Assembly: GCF_017301735.1 (NCBI RefSeq)
Contig: NZ_CP071090.1
Coordinates: 1,488,001-1,552,000, forward strand
Source of the DNA: Pyxidicoccus parkwaysis
GTDB lineage: Bacteria; Myxococcota; Myxococcia; Myxococcales; Myxococcaceae
Reading direction: 5' to 3'
Length of the DNA: 64,000 bases
The position numbers and the translations under genes are program-made. Below are positions 27,817 through 36,546 of this stretch, piece after piece (within the stretch, counting starts at the first letter, position 1; every line of letters begins with the position of its first letter). The notes below the pieces were generated by a model, which was not told the DNA's origin, made no database searches, and saw nothing but the letters and a program-made list of their open reading frames with translations.

Positions 27817-28809
27817 TCAGGTGGCGAACGTCAGGGTGAAGACCATGCCCGGCTCGGCGCTGCCCTCGGCGGCCACGTCTCCGCCCTGGCCCATCATCAC
27901 CCGGCGCAGGGCCGCGAGCGACAGGCCGGCGCCCCTCGCCAGGCGGGAGCCGAAGGGCTCGAAGAGGGTGCCGCGCTCCTCTGGAGGCAGGGCGGCGGCG
28001 GGGTCCTTGAGCACCATCAGCACGCGGCCTTCTCCGCCACGCCTGAGCGACACCTCGACGGGGCTGTTCTCGGCCTGGCCCATGGCGACGTTGAGGAGCA
28101 CCTGCGCCAGCACGGGGCGAAGCCGGTTGGGGTCCACGCGCACGCGCGGCAGGTCCGGCTCCTCGTCCACGTTCACCTCGATGTGGCGCTCGGCCAGTTC
28201 CGGGGCCACCATGCCGGTGGCCTCCTGCAGCACCGAGCGCAGCGGGTGCGCGTCCAGGTTGGGCGTGGTGTCCCGGCCGTACTCGGACAGCAGCCACAGC
28301 ATCCGCTCCATGGTGCGGATTTCCCGGTTGGCGATGGTGAGCCGCCGCCTGTCCCGGTCCGACAGGCCGGTGTTCCGGGCCAGCGTCTGCACCGCCATCT
28401 TCACCGAGGACAGCGGGTTGCGAATCTCGTGGCTGAGCGAGGACGACAGGCGGGAAATCTGCACCGGCGGAGCGCCCTCCAGCACGGTGTCCAGGTCCAG
28501 GATTCCCGCGCAGGCCTCGCCCACGTCCAGGCCCAGCGTGAGGCGCAGGGGCGTGGCGTCCTCTCCGCCGAGCTGCGCGGAGATGAACTCCACGGCGCGG
28601 CGGTCCTCGCGGGCGCGGGCGTCCAATTCCCGCGCGCGCTCGGCGGAGACACCGAGCACCACGTGGAGCGGACGCTCCAGCAGCTCCGCGGTGGGGCGGC
28701 GCAACACGGTTGCGGTATCGCCCTCGACACGGGTCACCCGCAGGCTTGGAGACCAGGCGAGCAACACGGCTTGCAGAAGGTGGGCGTTCATTTGATGGGC
28801 CTGAAACAT
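27817..28809 (-). CDS. mrpA: histidine kinase/phosphatase MrpA
   Basis: A 330-aa soluble sensor without membrane segments. ATG 28809 is used; ATG 28791 has a slightly better upstream AGG and is an alternative. The first 110 residues form a PAS-like sensor part. The DHp helix has the phosphorylatable H127 in SSLSHEIRNPLSSVK. The ATPase domain is shortened and divergent: LLNVAMGQAENSP stands where the N box should be, and FEPFGSRLARGAGLSLAALRRV is the G2 region. M. xanthus MrpA is thought to act as a phosphatase of MrpB, which suits such a weak kinase domain. It is divergent from the gene at 28836 with only 26 bp between. Confidence 0.88.
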   Translation of the reverse strand: MFQAHQMNAHLLQAVLLAWSPSLRVTRVEGDTATVLRRPTAELLERPLHVVLGVSAERARELDARAREDRRAVEFISAQLGGEDATPLRLTLGLDVGEACAGILDLDTVLEGAPPVQISRLSSSLSHEIRNPLSSVKMAVQTLARNTGLSDRDRRRLTIANREIRTMERMLWLLSEYGRDTTPNLDAHPLRSVLQEATGMVAPELAERHIEVNVDEEPDLPRVRVDPNRLRPVLAQVLLNVAMGQAENSPVEVSLRRGGEGRVLMVLKDPAAALPPEERGTLFEPFGSRLARGAGLSLAALRRVMMGQGGDVAAEGSAEPGMVFTLTFAT

Positions 28810-28835
28810 AGCGAGTAAGGTTGCTCGCTGTCCCC

Positions 28836-31703
28836 ATGCACCTCACGGCACGTCTTCCGAAGAACCTTGTGGCGGCGCTTCTCTTCCTTTCCGGGGCCAC
28901 CGCGCTGGTCTACGAGCTCGTCTGGTCCAAGTACCTCGGGAACGTCCTCGGGAACAGCGGGCAGGCTCATGCCGTGGTGCTCGCCACCTTCATGGGTGGG
29001 CTGGCGTTGGGGGCTTCTGTCTTCGGGCGGACAGCCGACCGGGTGAAGAACCCCCTGGCGCTCTACGGGCTCCTGGAGCTGGGCGTGGGCCTGTACGCCG
29101 TGGCCTTCCCGTACGTGCTCCAGGTCCTGGAGCGGCTGTGGCTGGTGCTCGCGCCCGGCGTGCCGGACGGCTGGAGGGTGGCGCCGCGCCTGTTGGTGGC
29201 GTCGCTGTCGCTGGTGGTGCCCACGCTGCTGATGGGCGGCACGCTGCCGGCGCTGGTGCGGCACTTCGCCTCGTCGCTGGCGGGCGTGCAGCGGGAGTTG
29301 GCGCGCCTGTATGCCGTCAACAGCCTGGGCGCGGCGGTGGGCGTGTTCCTGGCGGGCACGCGCCTGGTGCCCGCGCTGGGCCTGTCCGCGTCCGCGAAGG
29401 GCGCCGCGGCGCTCAACGTGCTCCTGGCCCTGGCGGCGCTGCTCCTCGCGCGGCGGCACCCGCCGTCCCTAGCCCCGGGCGAGTCCGCGCCCGAGGTGGA
29501 GGGTGGGGCGGAGGTGGCCTACCCCCGCGTGGCGGTGCGCGCGGCGCTGATGGGCGTGGCGTTGTCCGGCTTCACGTCCATGCTGTACCAGGTGACGTGG
29601 ATTCGCCTCCTGTCCATCGTCCTGGGCGCGTCCACGTATGCCTTCACGCTCATCCTCACCGCGTTCATCCTGGGCATCGGCCTGGGCAGCTTCTGGCTGA
29701 TGACGCGCGCGGCGAAGGTGGACTCGCTGCGACTGTACGCGCGCATGCAGGTGGCGCTGGTGGTGAGCCTGTGCGTGGCGCTGCCGCTCTATGTCCGGCT
29801 GCCGTACTACTTCCGCATCGCCCGGTGGATGCTGACGCGCGCGCTGGACACGTGGCCCGTGTTCCAGTTCATCACCTTCGGCTTCTGCTGCGTGGTGCTG
29901 CTGGTGCCCACCTTCTTCATGGGCGCGGCCTTCCCCGCGGCCGCGCGCGTGGCCACGGCGAAGGTGTCCGAGGTGGGCCGGCAGCTCGGCGGCGTGTACC
30001 TGTGGAACACGGTGGGCACCGTCACCGGCTCCGTGCTGGGCGGGCTGGTGCTGATGCCGTGGTGGGGCATGGAGGGCAACTTCGTGGCCGGCGTGGTGGC
30101 CAACCTCGCCGCCGCCGCGCTGGCCTTCCACGCGGTGCCGGGACGTCCGGCCAGCCCCGCGCGCGCCCTGTGGCCGGTGGCCGCGGCGGCCGGACTGGCG
30201 CTGGTGGTGCTGGGCGGCATGAGCGGCTGGGCGCTGCGGCTGAGCACCATCGCCTCGCCGCGCCTGTACGAGTACGTGGAGAGCTACGAGAAGCTGGTGC
30301 GGGACTGGGAGACCGACACGCGGCCCATCTCCTACAAGGACGACACCTTCGCCACGGTGATGGTGGCCGACACGGTGGAGGGCCGCCGCTTCATGAAGCT
30401 CAACGGCAAGGTGGACGCGTCCACCGGCAACGACGTCGAGACGCAGGTACTGGCCGGCCACCTGGGCGCGCTGCTGCACCCGCGCGAGCCGAAGAACGTC
30501 CTGGTGGTGGGGGCAGGCGCCGCCATCACCGTCGGCAGCGTCCTCACGCACCCGGTGGAGCGGCTGGACCTGGTGGAGATTTCCCCCGCCGTCATCGACG
30601 CGGCGCGGCTGTTCAAGGACGCCAACCGCAACGCGGTGGATGACCCGCGCACGCACGTCTACGTGGACGACGCCAAGACGTTCATGGCACTGGCGCCGCG
30701 CAAGTACGACCTCATCATCAGCGAGCCCTCCAACCCCTGGGTGGCGGGCGTCTCCGGTCTCTTCACGCGCGACTTCTTCCAGACGGTGGACAAGCACCTG
30801 ACGGACGATGGCGTGCTGGTGCAGTGGATTCACACCTACGAGAACCGGAGCGAGCTCATCCGCCTGGTCATGCGCACGCTGCGGGACACCTTCCCGCACG
30901 GCACCACGTGGCTGGGGCCGTATGACCTCATCCTCGTGGCCAGCCGCAAGCCCATCCAACTGGACGTGCGGCAGCTGGCCGAGCGCATGACCCGCGCCGA
31001 CGTGAAGGAGGACCTGGCGCAGGCGGAAATCCATGACGTCTTCAGCCTCCTGTCCAAGCAGGTGCACAGCGAGCAGGGGCAGCTGGAGTTCGCGGGGCAG
31101 GGCCCCATCAACACCGACGACCAGAACCTGCTGGAGTACGCCTCGCCCATCGCCTTCTTCCTGGGGGAGCTGGAGCGGTACCACGACGAGCGGCGTGCTC
31201 CGGATGGCGGCTCGCGGCTGTACCTCCACGACTACGTGCGCGAGCACCCGCCCACGGCGCGGGAGCTGGAGAACCTGCACCGCAACATGCTCCGGTGGAC
31301 GAAGGACGACGACGAGCTGGTGCGACAGGTGGCGAGGCAGTGGCACGCAGTGGCGCCGGACAGCCCGGACGCGACGCTGGCCCTGGCCCGGGCCGCCCTG
31401 GCCCAGGGGGACTGGTCCACCGCCGGCCCGCTGCTGGATGCGGAGGTGGCGAAGGGCGGGCGCTCGCCGGAGCTGGTGACGGCGTACCTGAACATGGTGA
31501 CGGCGCGAACCTGGGCCACGCGCTCGGTGTGGACGCCCGTGGCGGACGCCAGCGCCGTCGTGGCGCTGGGCCGCGAGGTGGCCGCCGCCCACCCGGGCGA
31601 CGCGAAGCTGGCCCACGCGCTCACGGCCCTGTGCAAGGCCCTCCAGGCCTCCCAGTGCGTGGGGGCTGCACCAGCCGGAGTGGCCACTCCCGCCCCGCCG
31701 TGA
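28836..31703 (+). CDS. fused MFS-like/spermidine-synthase-like membrane protein
   Basis: ATG 28836 gives 955 aa; a TTG at 28821 is directly against AAGG and is less likely. Residues about 10-470 contain about twelve hydrophobic segments with the look of the fused MFS/spermidine synthase family (LSGATALVYELVWSKYLGNV). Residues about 495-720 form a spermidine-synthase-type Rossmann domain (VLVVGAGAAITVGSVLTHP, LDLVEISPAVID, YDLIISEPSNPWVAG). The C-terminal 160 residues look like helical repeats. The family often lacks aminopropyltransferase activity, so true polyamine synthesis is uncertain. Its promoter must overlap the mrpA promoter or the mrpA 5' end. Confidence 0.8.
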   Translation: MHLTARLPKNLVAALLFLSGATALVYELVWSKYLGNVLGNSGQAHAVVLATFMGGLALGASVFGRTADRVKNPLALYGLLELGVGLYAVAFPYVLQVLERLWLVLAPGVPDGWRVAPRLLVASLSLVVPTLLMGGTLPALVRHFASSLAGVQRELARLYAVNSLGAAVGVFLAGTRLVPALGLSASAKGAAALNVLLALAALLLARRHPPSLAPGESAPEVEGGAEVAYPRVAVRAALMGVALSGFTSMLYQVTWIRLLSIVLGASTYAFTLILTAFILGIGLGSFWLMTRAAKVDSLRLYARMQVALVVSLCVALPLYVRLPYYFRIARWMLTRALDTWPVFQFITFGFCCVVLLVPTFFMGAAFPAAARVATAKVSEVGRQLGGVYLWNTVGTVTGSVLGGLVLMPWWGMEGNFVAGVVANLAAAALAFHAVPGRPASPARALWPVAAAAGLALVVLGGMSGWALRLSTIASPRLYEYVESYEKLVRDWETDTRPISYKDDTFATVMVADTVEGRRFMKLNGKVDASTGNDVETQVLAGHLGALLHPREPKNVLVVGAGAAITVGSVLTHPVERLDLVEISPAVIDAARLFKDANRNAVDDPRTHVYVDDAKTFMALAPRKYDLIISEPSNPWVAGVSGLFTRDFFQTVDKHLTDDGVLVQWIHTYENRSELIRLVMRTLRDTFPHGTTWLGPYDLILVASRKPIQLDVRQLAERMTRADVKEDLAQAEIHDVFSLLSKQVHSEQGQLEFAGQGPINTDDQNLLEYASPIAFFLGELERYHDERRAPDGGSRLYLHDYVREHPPTARELENLHRNMLRWTKDDDELVRQVARQWHAVAPDSPDATLALARAALAQGDWSTAGPLLDAEVAKGGRSPELVTAYLNMVTARTWATRSVWTPVADASAVVALGREVAAAHPGDAKLAHALTALCKALQASQCVGAAPAGVATPAPP

Positions 31704-31877
31704 TCGCCCTCCGAGCCTCCGCCGGGTGAATCAGATTTGCGTAAACACCCGGAATTATTTGATCTCACAGCCATCCTCCCGATGACGGATGGAGGCGGAG
31801 AGTGAAACTGCCATAGGGTTCGCAGCGACCCTTGAAACAGGGTGAGTTTTCCCAACCGACCCCCCTAGGAGAATCCC
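31704..31877 (+). promoter_or_regulatory. leader region of pilin gene
   Basis: This 174-nt gap is less GC-rich than its neighbours, suggesting a promoter. CCATCC...GGATGG (about 31772-31793) forms a 6-bp stem with a 10-nt loop, possibly ending the upstream transcript. AGGAG lies 7 bases before the pilin ATG. No sigma-54 box was seen. Confidence 0.3.
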
Positions 31878-32132
31878 ATGAAGGCGCTCCCCAAGAAGAA
31901 CCTCCGCAAGTCCCGTGGCCAGGGCATGACCGAGTACATCATCATCGTCGCGCTCATCGCGATTGCGGCCATCGGCGTCATCACGCTGTTCGGTGACAAC
32001 ATCCGCAAGCTGTTCGGCGCCTCCGCGGCGGCCCTGGCCGGTGAGGACAACGTCGCCAACGACGGCCAGCTCTCCAACGACAAGTTGAACAAGAAGACGA
32101 TGAAGTCCTTCGGCCAGAACAACACCTACTGA
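31878..32132 (+). CDS. Flp-type (type IVb/Tad) pilin
   Basis: An 84-aa protein with a class III signal. The leader is basic (MKALPKKNLRKSRG), then comes the cleavage motif G14|QGMT-E19-Y20, matching G/X4-EY of Flp prepilins, followed by a hydrophobic helix IIIVALIAIAAIGVITLFG. After processing by a prepilin peptidase it would be about 70 residues, somewhat longer than classic Flp pilins owing to a polar Asn/Lys-rich tail. No tadZ, cpa or rcp genes occur in the window, so the secretion apparatus must be elsewhere. Confidence 0.8.
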   Translation: MKALPKKNLRKSRGQGMTEYIIIVALIAIAAIGVITLFGDNIRKLFGASAAALAGEDNVANDGQLSNDKLNKKTMKSFGQNNTY

Positions 32133-32152
32133 GCCGTCCGCAGTACCCGCTT

Positions 32153-32196
32153 CCGGAGGGAGCCACCTGTCATCAGAAGACGGGAGCTCCTTCCGG
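32153..32196 (+). terminator. stem-loop after pilin gene
   Basis: CCGGAGGGAGC (32153-32163) pairs with GCTCCTTCCGG (32186-32196) over 11 positions with one G-U, leaving a 22-nt loop. It lies 20 nt beyond the pilin stop. Confidence 0.45.
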
Positions 32197-32294
32197 TGCG
32201 TGGAAGTCGTGGCCGCCGTCCCCCTCCTTGAACTCCGGGGAGCCGTGCAGGAGGTCGCCGCGCCCGCGCCGTCTGTTCTTCCTTCCGCGAGGAC

Positions 32295-32325
32295 TTGACC
32301 CTCACGCGACGTGAGACCCTACACC
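32295..32325 (+). promoter_or_regulatory. MerR-type promoter with palindromic operator
   Basis: TTGACC (32295-32300) and TACACC (32320-32325) are separated by 19 bp, the long spacer typical of MerR-activated promoters. The spacer carries the inverted repeat CTCACG-CGA-CGTGAG (32301-32315). It precedes the TipAL-like gene by 21 bp, suggesting autoregulation. Confidence 0.65.
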
Positions 32326-32346
32326 TGTCATCCGAGGTGGAGGGAT

Positions 32347-33108
32347 ATGGCCCTTACAGTGAGTCAGGTGGCGCGTCTGGCGAAGGTCAGCGTCCGCGCG
32401 CTGCACCACTACGACGAGATTGGCCTGCTGAGCCCTTCGGAGCGCAGCGAGGCCGGTTATCGACTGTACACCCAGGCGGACCTGCAGCGGCTGCAGCAGG
32501 TGCTCTTCTTCCGGGAACTGGAGTTCCCGCTCGAGGAGATTCGCCGCATCCTGGGAGAGCCTTCCTTCGACCTGCGTTCGGCCCTGCTGATGCAGCGGCA
32601 GTTGCTGTCGGAACGGTCCGCACGGCTGGACGCGCTCTTGATCGCCGTGGACGCGGCGCTCGATGCACTGGAGAAGGGAAGGCACATGGACCAGGAGAAG
32701 ATGTTCGAAGCGTTCGGCGACTTCGACCCGGCGAAGTACGAGGCCGAGGTGAAGGAGCGCTGGGGCGACACGGAGGCCTACAAGGAATCCGCGCGCCGGA
32801 CGAAGCGCTACACGAAGCAGGACTGGAAGGTCCTCAAGGAGGAAATGGACGGCCTCCAGAAGGCGCTGGCGGAGCTGCTCGGCGCGGGCCGCGCGCCCAC
32901 GGACGTGGCGGCCATGGACCTGGTCGAGGCGTGGCGGCAGCACATCTCGAAATGGTTCTACCCGTGCTCGTACGCCATGCACCGCGGGCTGGGTGCGCTG
33001 TACGTGAGCGACCACCGCTTCACGGAGAACATCGACCGCGTGCGGCCGGGCCTCGCCCGGTTCACTCGGGACGCCATCATCGCCAACGCGGAACGGCACG
33101 GTGAGTAG
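32347..33108 (+). CDS. TipAL-like MerR-family multidrug-sensing regulator
   Basis: ATG 32347 with GAGGTGG six bases upstream; 253 aa, the same length as Streptomyces TipAL. Residues 1-75 are a MerR winged helix (VSQVARLAKVSVRALHHYD), 76-112 the dimerisation coil, and 114-253 a TipAS ligand domain (KYTKQDW-like region, then WFYPCSYAMHRGLGALYVSD). TipAL binds thiopeptides; the Cys that TipAL uses for covalent attachment appears to be Arg here (MHRGL), while the neighbouring Cys207 (FYPCSY) is kept. An internal ATG at 32686 has AAGGGA-AGG upstream, so a separate TipAS form could be made. Its promoter carries a MerR-type operator. Confidence 0.85.
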   Translation: MALTVSQVARLAKVSVRALHHYDEIGLLSPSERSEAGYRLYTQADLQRLQQVLFFRELEFPLEEIRRILGEPSFDLRSALLMQRQLLSERSARLDALLIAVDAALDALEKGRHMDQEKMFEAFGDFDPAKYEAEVKERWGDTEAYKESARRTKRYTKQDWKVLKEEMDGLQKALAELLGAGRAPTDVAAMDLVEAWRQHISKWFYPCSYAMHRGLGALYVSDHRFTENIDRVRPGLARFTRDAIIANAERHGE

Positions 33109-33135
33109 GCCGGGCGTTGGACGCCCGTCGCGACG

Positions 33136-34650
33136 TCAGGGGCGTGTCGTCGCGGCGGGCTGTTCCCGCTCCCGCACCCAGAGGACATACGCGTCGCTGC
33201 GGTACTGCTCGCGCCACCCACCGCTCATCCGCAGGTGGTCGAGCAGGATGTTGCCCGGGTTCTCCACCTTCCAGAGCAGGTAGTCCGGGTCATAGCGCGA
33301 GAGCGCCTCTTCCCAGCCGGGCTCGCCCCACAGCAGCTTGTCGTAGTCCTGATGGACGGCGAGCGGGAACGGGTCGTTCCGGCTGTCGATGAATACCTTG
33401 TAGTCCGGCCCGGCGAAGAACGAGATGGTGCCACCGAGGACGAAGGGATTGAGCACCCGGCCCGGCGGCAGCGCGCGCAATGCCTCCAGCGCGCCGAGCG
33501 GAATCCACGAGCGCTTCACCCCCTGCTCCAACGGCGTCGGGTGCGTCGCGTGGATGATGCCCAGCACGAGCAGCGCGGCGGCGGGCCAAGGCACGCTGCG
33601 AGCCCAGGCGCTCCAATCCGCAATCACATCATCGAGCCGCTTCCAGAAGCGCTGCCATGCGCTGGATGAGGAGTCAGACGCAGCGCCCGCTGACGACTGC
33701 ACGGCGTGCTCCAGCAGCGTGAGCGCCAGCAGCACGGCGGCGAAGGGCGCATGGCGCTGCACCTTGAGCGCGGCGATGCCGAGCACCGCCGAGGGAAGCA
33801 GCAAGGCCCACCTGCGAGACGGTGCACGGCCCACGGCGAACAGTGTCGCGCCCGCCAGCGCGAGATAGGCCCAGCCCCAGGTCAGGTCCAAATCGAGCGG
33901 TCGCCACTCGACGATGCCCTGCGTGGACGGCAGCACCGAGTGGTGCAGCGGGTACAAGTAGATGGCCGGCCCATCCGGCCCCAGGCCTGCCGCGAGGAAC
34001 GCGGCCCCGGCGAAGGCGAGGGCACGCAGGGAGCGGCGCCGTGAATCCGGCCAGGGCCTGTCGAACGCGGAGCCCACGGCGGCGGCGCCGAGCAGGGCCG
34101 GCCCAAGGGGCCAGCTCCCATGCAGGTTGGCCCACGCCACGCCCAGCAACGGGAAGGCCCAGAGGACGCGCTCATTCCCCGAGCGCCAGGCCTGCACGCA
34201 CAACACCGCGAGGGTGAAGAGCAGGTGTCCCAGGTGGAAGGGCCGCTCCTGGGTCCACGTGGGCGCATGCACCAGCAGCACGGCGCCCAGCGTCGCCAGC
34301 GCGAGCAGCCCACGCTTGCCAGAGGCGGCCCGGCCCAACACGTGCCACAGCAGCAGCACGTTGGCGGACACCAGCGCGGCGACGAGCAGCGCGGGCCCTC
34401 CGGCGCCGAGCCACCGCGTCAGCAGGACGCAGAGCACGCCGAAGCCCCACTCGTGCGGCACCCAGCCGGAGGTGCCGGTGACGCTGAACGGGTCCACCCG
34501 CGTGAAGCCATGCTCCAGGAGGAAGCGGCCTCCAGCGAGGTGGAAGAAGAGGTCGAAGTGCTTCAGCGGCGACGTGCCCAACCGCACGGCGAGCCACAGC
34601 GCGAGGAGGGCCGCAGGCCCGGGCAGGAGGAGGGCGAACCGCGTCCGCAT
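33136..34650 (-). CDS. polytopic membrane protein
   Basis: A 504-aa protein with about ten to eleven hydrophobic helices and an extracytoplasmic C-terminal part of about 130 residues. Early residues HFDLFFHLAGGRFLLEHGF...WVPHEWGF have the flavour of GT-C glycosyltransferase-like proteins (PMT/ArnT), where acidic and His residues in the first loop matter. The tail FFAGPDYKVFIDSRNDPFP also recurs in such proteins. The donor and acceptor are unknown. The next gene upstream (34664) ends 13 bp before it, so they form an operon. Confidence 0.65.
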   Translation of the reverse strand: MRTRFALLLPGPAALLALWLAVRLGTSPLKHFDLFFHLAGGRFLLEHGFTRVDPFSVTGTSGWVPHEWGFGVLCVLLTRWLGAGGPALLVAALVSANVLLLWHVLGRAASGKRGLLALATLGAVLLVHAPTWTQERPFHLGHLLFTLAVLCVQAWRSGNERVLWAFPLLGVAWANLHGSWPLGPALLGAAAVGSAFDRPWPDSRRRSLRALAFAGAAFLAAGLGPDGPAIYLYPLHHSVLPSTQGIVEWRPLDLDLTWGWAYLALAGATLFAVGRAPSRRWALLLPSAVLGIAALKVQRHAPFAAVLLALTLLEHAVQSSAGAASDSSSSAWQRFWKRLDDVIADWSAWARSVPWPAAALLVLGIIHATHPTPLEQGVKRSWIPLGALEALRALPPGRVLNPFVLGGTISFFAGPDYKVFIDSRNDPFPLAVHQDYDKLLWGEPGWEEALSRYDPDYLLWKVENPGNILLDHLRMSGGWREQYRSDAYVLWVREREQPAATTRP

Positions 34651-34663
34651 GGCCGCCTTCCGG

Positions 34664-35860
34664 CTACCGGAACCCCATCCGGCGCAGCATGACGGCGCGG
34701 ATGGAGGGAATCCGGAACCGGTAGATGAGCGCGTCCGCGAAGTAGTGCGCGAGCACCACCGCGAAGCTCAGCGACGTCAGCGCCCGCATCACCGGATGGG
34801 CGCGTATGAGGTCCGCCTGCTGGACGGACACGCCGAACAAGCCCCCCTCCGAGAGCACGCCGTGCACCACGCCGAGGGCGAGCAGGGGCAGCATGCTCGT
34901 CACCATCAGCGGGACGATGAGCGCGCGGGAGACGCGGGAGGTGTCTCCCGGGCGCGGCTCCAGCATGCGCGCGGTGAGCACGTAGTACTCCAGGCCGTGC
35001 ATGCCGGGCAGCATGACGAAGCCCCAAGCGGGGGCCACCAGCGCGAGCCCCGTCGCGGTGGCCATGGCCAGCAGGTAGAGCACCTTCGGTCCACTGCGCG
35101 GGCCCGAGCTCAGCACGGACCGGAAGAGCACCACGAAGTAGCCCATCCACACCGCCAGCAGTACGGCCAGCGTCTCGCGCGGCAGCACGGCGCCCTGGCC
35201 CACGTCGAGCCAGGCGGTGGCGTCGGGGCCCGGCGCATCGGCGACGAAGAAGATGCGCACCAGCAGCAGCGTCAACATCAGCGGCACGTAGCGCTTCTGC
35301 AATTCACGCTCGCGAGAGGAGGCCGGCGGCATGCCGGCGTCGCCTTCCCGCAGCCCGTGCAGCGACCAGAGGCCCCGGTGCTGGGACAGCGTGTGGTGCA
35401 GGCCGAAGACGTTGAAGATGACGGCCACCAGGTACATGTGCGCCGTGCGGTCCACGTAGAAGCTGAAGAAGAGGCCCGTGCACAGCGCGAGCATGCTCAG
35501 CGCGCCCGCGAGCACCTGCCGGGGCTGACCCGGCGCCGACGTCAGCACGTCGCGGTGCACCGCGAAGAGCAGGAAGGTGAGCACCACGTGCGTGGCATTG
35601 CCCAGCAGGTTCTGCGCGGTCCACCCGGCCAGCCGCTGTGCCCCGTCGGCCGAGGACGCGGACAGGGCGCTGAAGGCGGCCACACCCAGCGCGAGCGCCA
35701 GGGGCAGGGTGATGATGAGGAGGTCGGCCCGGGCGGAGAAGAGCCACAGCCCCCGGAAGGCAAGGGTGCCGGCCTGCGCGGTGGGGCGCATGGGGGCCGG
35801 TGATTCCCTGGAGGCGGACAGGGACGGCGCGGCGGTGGCGGTCGGGCTCTGCGGAAGCAT
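34664..35860 (-). CDS. polytopic membrane protein with conserved intramembrane histidines
   Basis: A 398-aa protein with about eight to nine hydrophobic segments after a 30-residue Ser/Ala/Pro-rich start. Histidines recur in or beside membrane helices: NATHVVLTFLLFAVHRD, FGLHHTLSQHRGLWSLH, GMHGLEYYVL and LAHYFADALIYRFR. Such a pattern is seen in membrane di-iron or carotenoid-cleaving enzymes (for example Brp/Blh), but no diagnostic motif allows that call. It is co-directional with 33136-34650. Function unknown. Confidence 0.6.
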   Translation of the reverse strand: MLPQSPTATAAPSLSASRESPAPMRPTAQAGTLAFRGLWLFSARADLLIITLPLALALGVAAFSALSASSADGAQRLAGWTAQNLLGNATHVVLTFLLFAVHRDVLTSAPGQPRQVLAGALSMLALCTGLFFSFYVDRTAHMYLVAVIFNVFGLHHTLSQHRGLWSLHGLREGDAGMPPASSRERELQKRYVPLMLTLLLVRIFFVADAPGPDATAWLDVGQGAVLPRETLAVLLAVWMGYFVVLFRSVLSSGPRSGPKVLYLLAMATATGLALVAPAWGFVMLPGMHGLEYYVLTARMLEPRPGDTSRVSRALIVPLMVTSMLPLLALGVVHGVLSEGGLFGVSVQQADLIRAHPVMRALTSLSFAVVLAHYFADALIYRFRIPSIRAVMLRRMGFR

Positions 35861-36159
35861 GAGGCCCCGACTATAGCGCGGTCGGGAGGGGCTCGGCCGC
35901 TGCGGGCTTCCTACTCGGAGTGCAAGCCCGGTCGAGCCACGCGCTCCCGAGCGTCGCTGGCGAAGGCAGGGGCCGCCGCGCCGGAGTCACTCCAGGGCGA
36001 GGCGCAATGACAAAACCGTCTCAAAGAATCTCGTTGGGGAAATTGCCGTCGGGCCTGGATCTGAATGCTGAATCAAGATTGCATGTGCAATCCTGAACTT
36101 TTTGTGGTTGTCTGATCTGAACTGGGTTGGACAGCCTTCGGCATGTATGGGGAGAGGGA
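35861..36159. other. divergent intergenic region with palindrome
   Basis: This 299-bp gap separates the divergent membrane-protein and lipoprotein genes. The right half is clearly AT-richer than the surroundings. GATTGCA-TG-TGCAATC (36077-36092) is a perfect 16-bp palindrome about 70 bp before the lipoprotein start, followed by CTTTTTG; it may be an operator. No gene was seen. Confidence 0.4.
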
Positions 36160-36546
36160 ATGAGTTCTCGATTGGTAGTGGCCCTGGGTGTGCTGACCCT
36201 GTTCATGATGTCGGGCTGCAACGAGAACCTCGAACCTCCAGTGAGGGCGCCCGAGCCCGGGCAGGTTTTCGGAGAGCATCGCCAGAAGCAGGCTGCGGCG
36301 CGCACGAAACAAGTGGGTGAAGACTGCACGGACTCGGGCCAGTCCGAATGCCTGTCTGGAGTATGTCTCCACACGAAGCCCGGGCCGGGTGAGGGCTATA
36401 TCTGCTCGAAGCAGTGCCAGCAGGACCCCGACTGTCCCGAGGGCTGGCGCTGCGCGGGCACGCGCCCTGGGGCGGCAGCCTCGTTCTGCATTCCTCCCGC
36501 GGACTGGGCGGCCCGGGCCGCCACGACTCCTGGAGGTGAGCGGTGA
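36160..36546 (+). CDS. small Cys-rich lipoprotein, first gene of the Rhs operon
   Basis: ATG 36160 with GGAG five bases upstream gives 128 aa. MSSRLVVALGVLTLFMMSGC is a lipoprotein signal with lipobox MMSGC. The mature part holds Cys pairs spaced as in disulphide-rich surface modules (GEDCTDSGQSECLSGVCLH, CSKQCQQDPDCPEGWRC). Its stop overlaps the next start by 4 bp (GTGA), so the operon is translationally coupled. It could present or anchor the other products at the outer membrane. Confidence 0.7.
   Translation: MSSRLVVALGVLTLFMMSGCNENLEPPVRAPEPGQVFGEHRQKQAAARTKQVGEDCTDSGQSECLSGVCLHTKPGPGEGYICSKQCQQDPDCPEGWRCAGTRPGAAASFCIPPADWAARAATTPGGER

Noticed and set aside
36077-36092. GATTGCATGTGCAATC considered as an intrinsic terminator
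   Set aside because: It lies upstream of the lipoprotein gene in a divergent region, where termination makes little sense; kept only as a possible operator.
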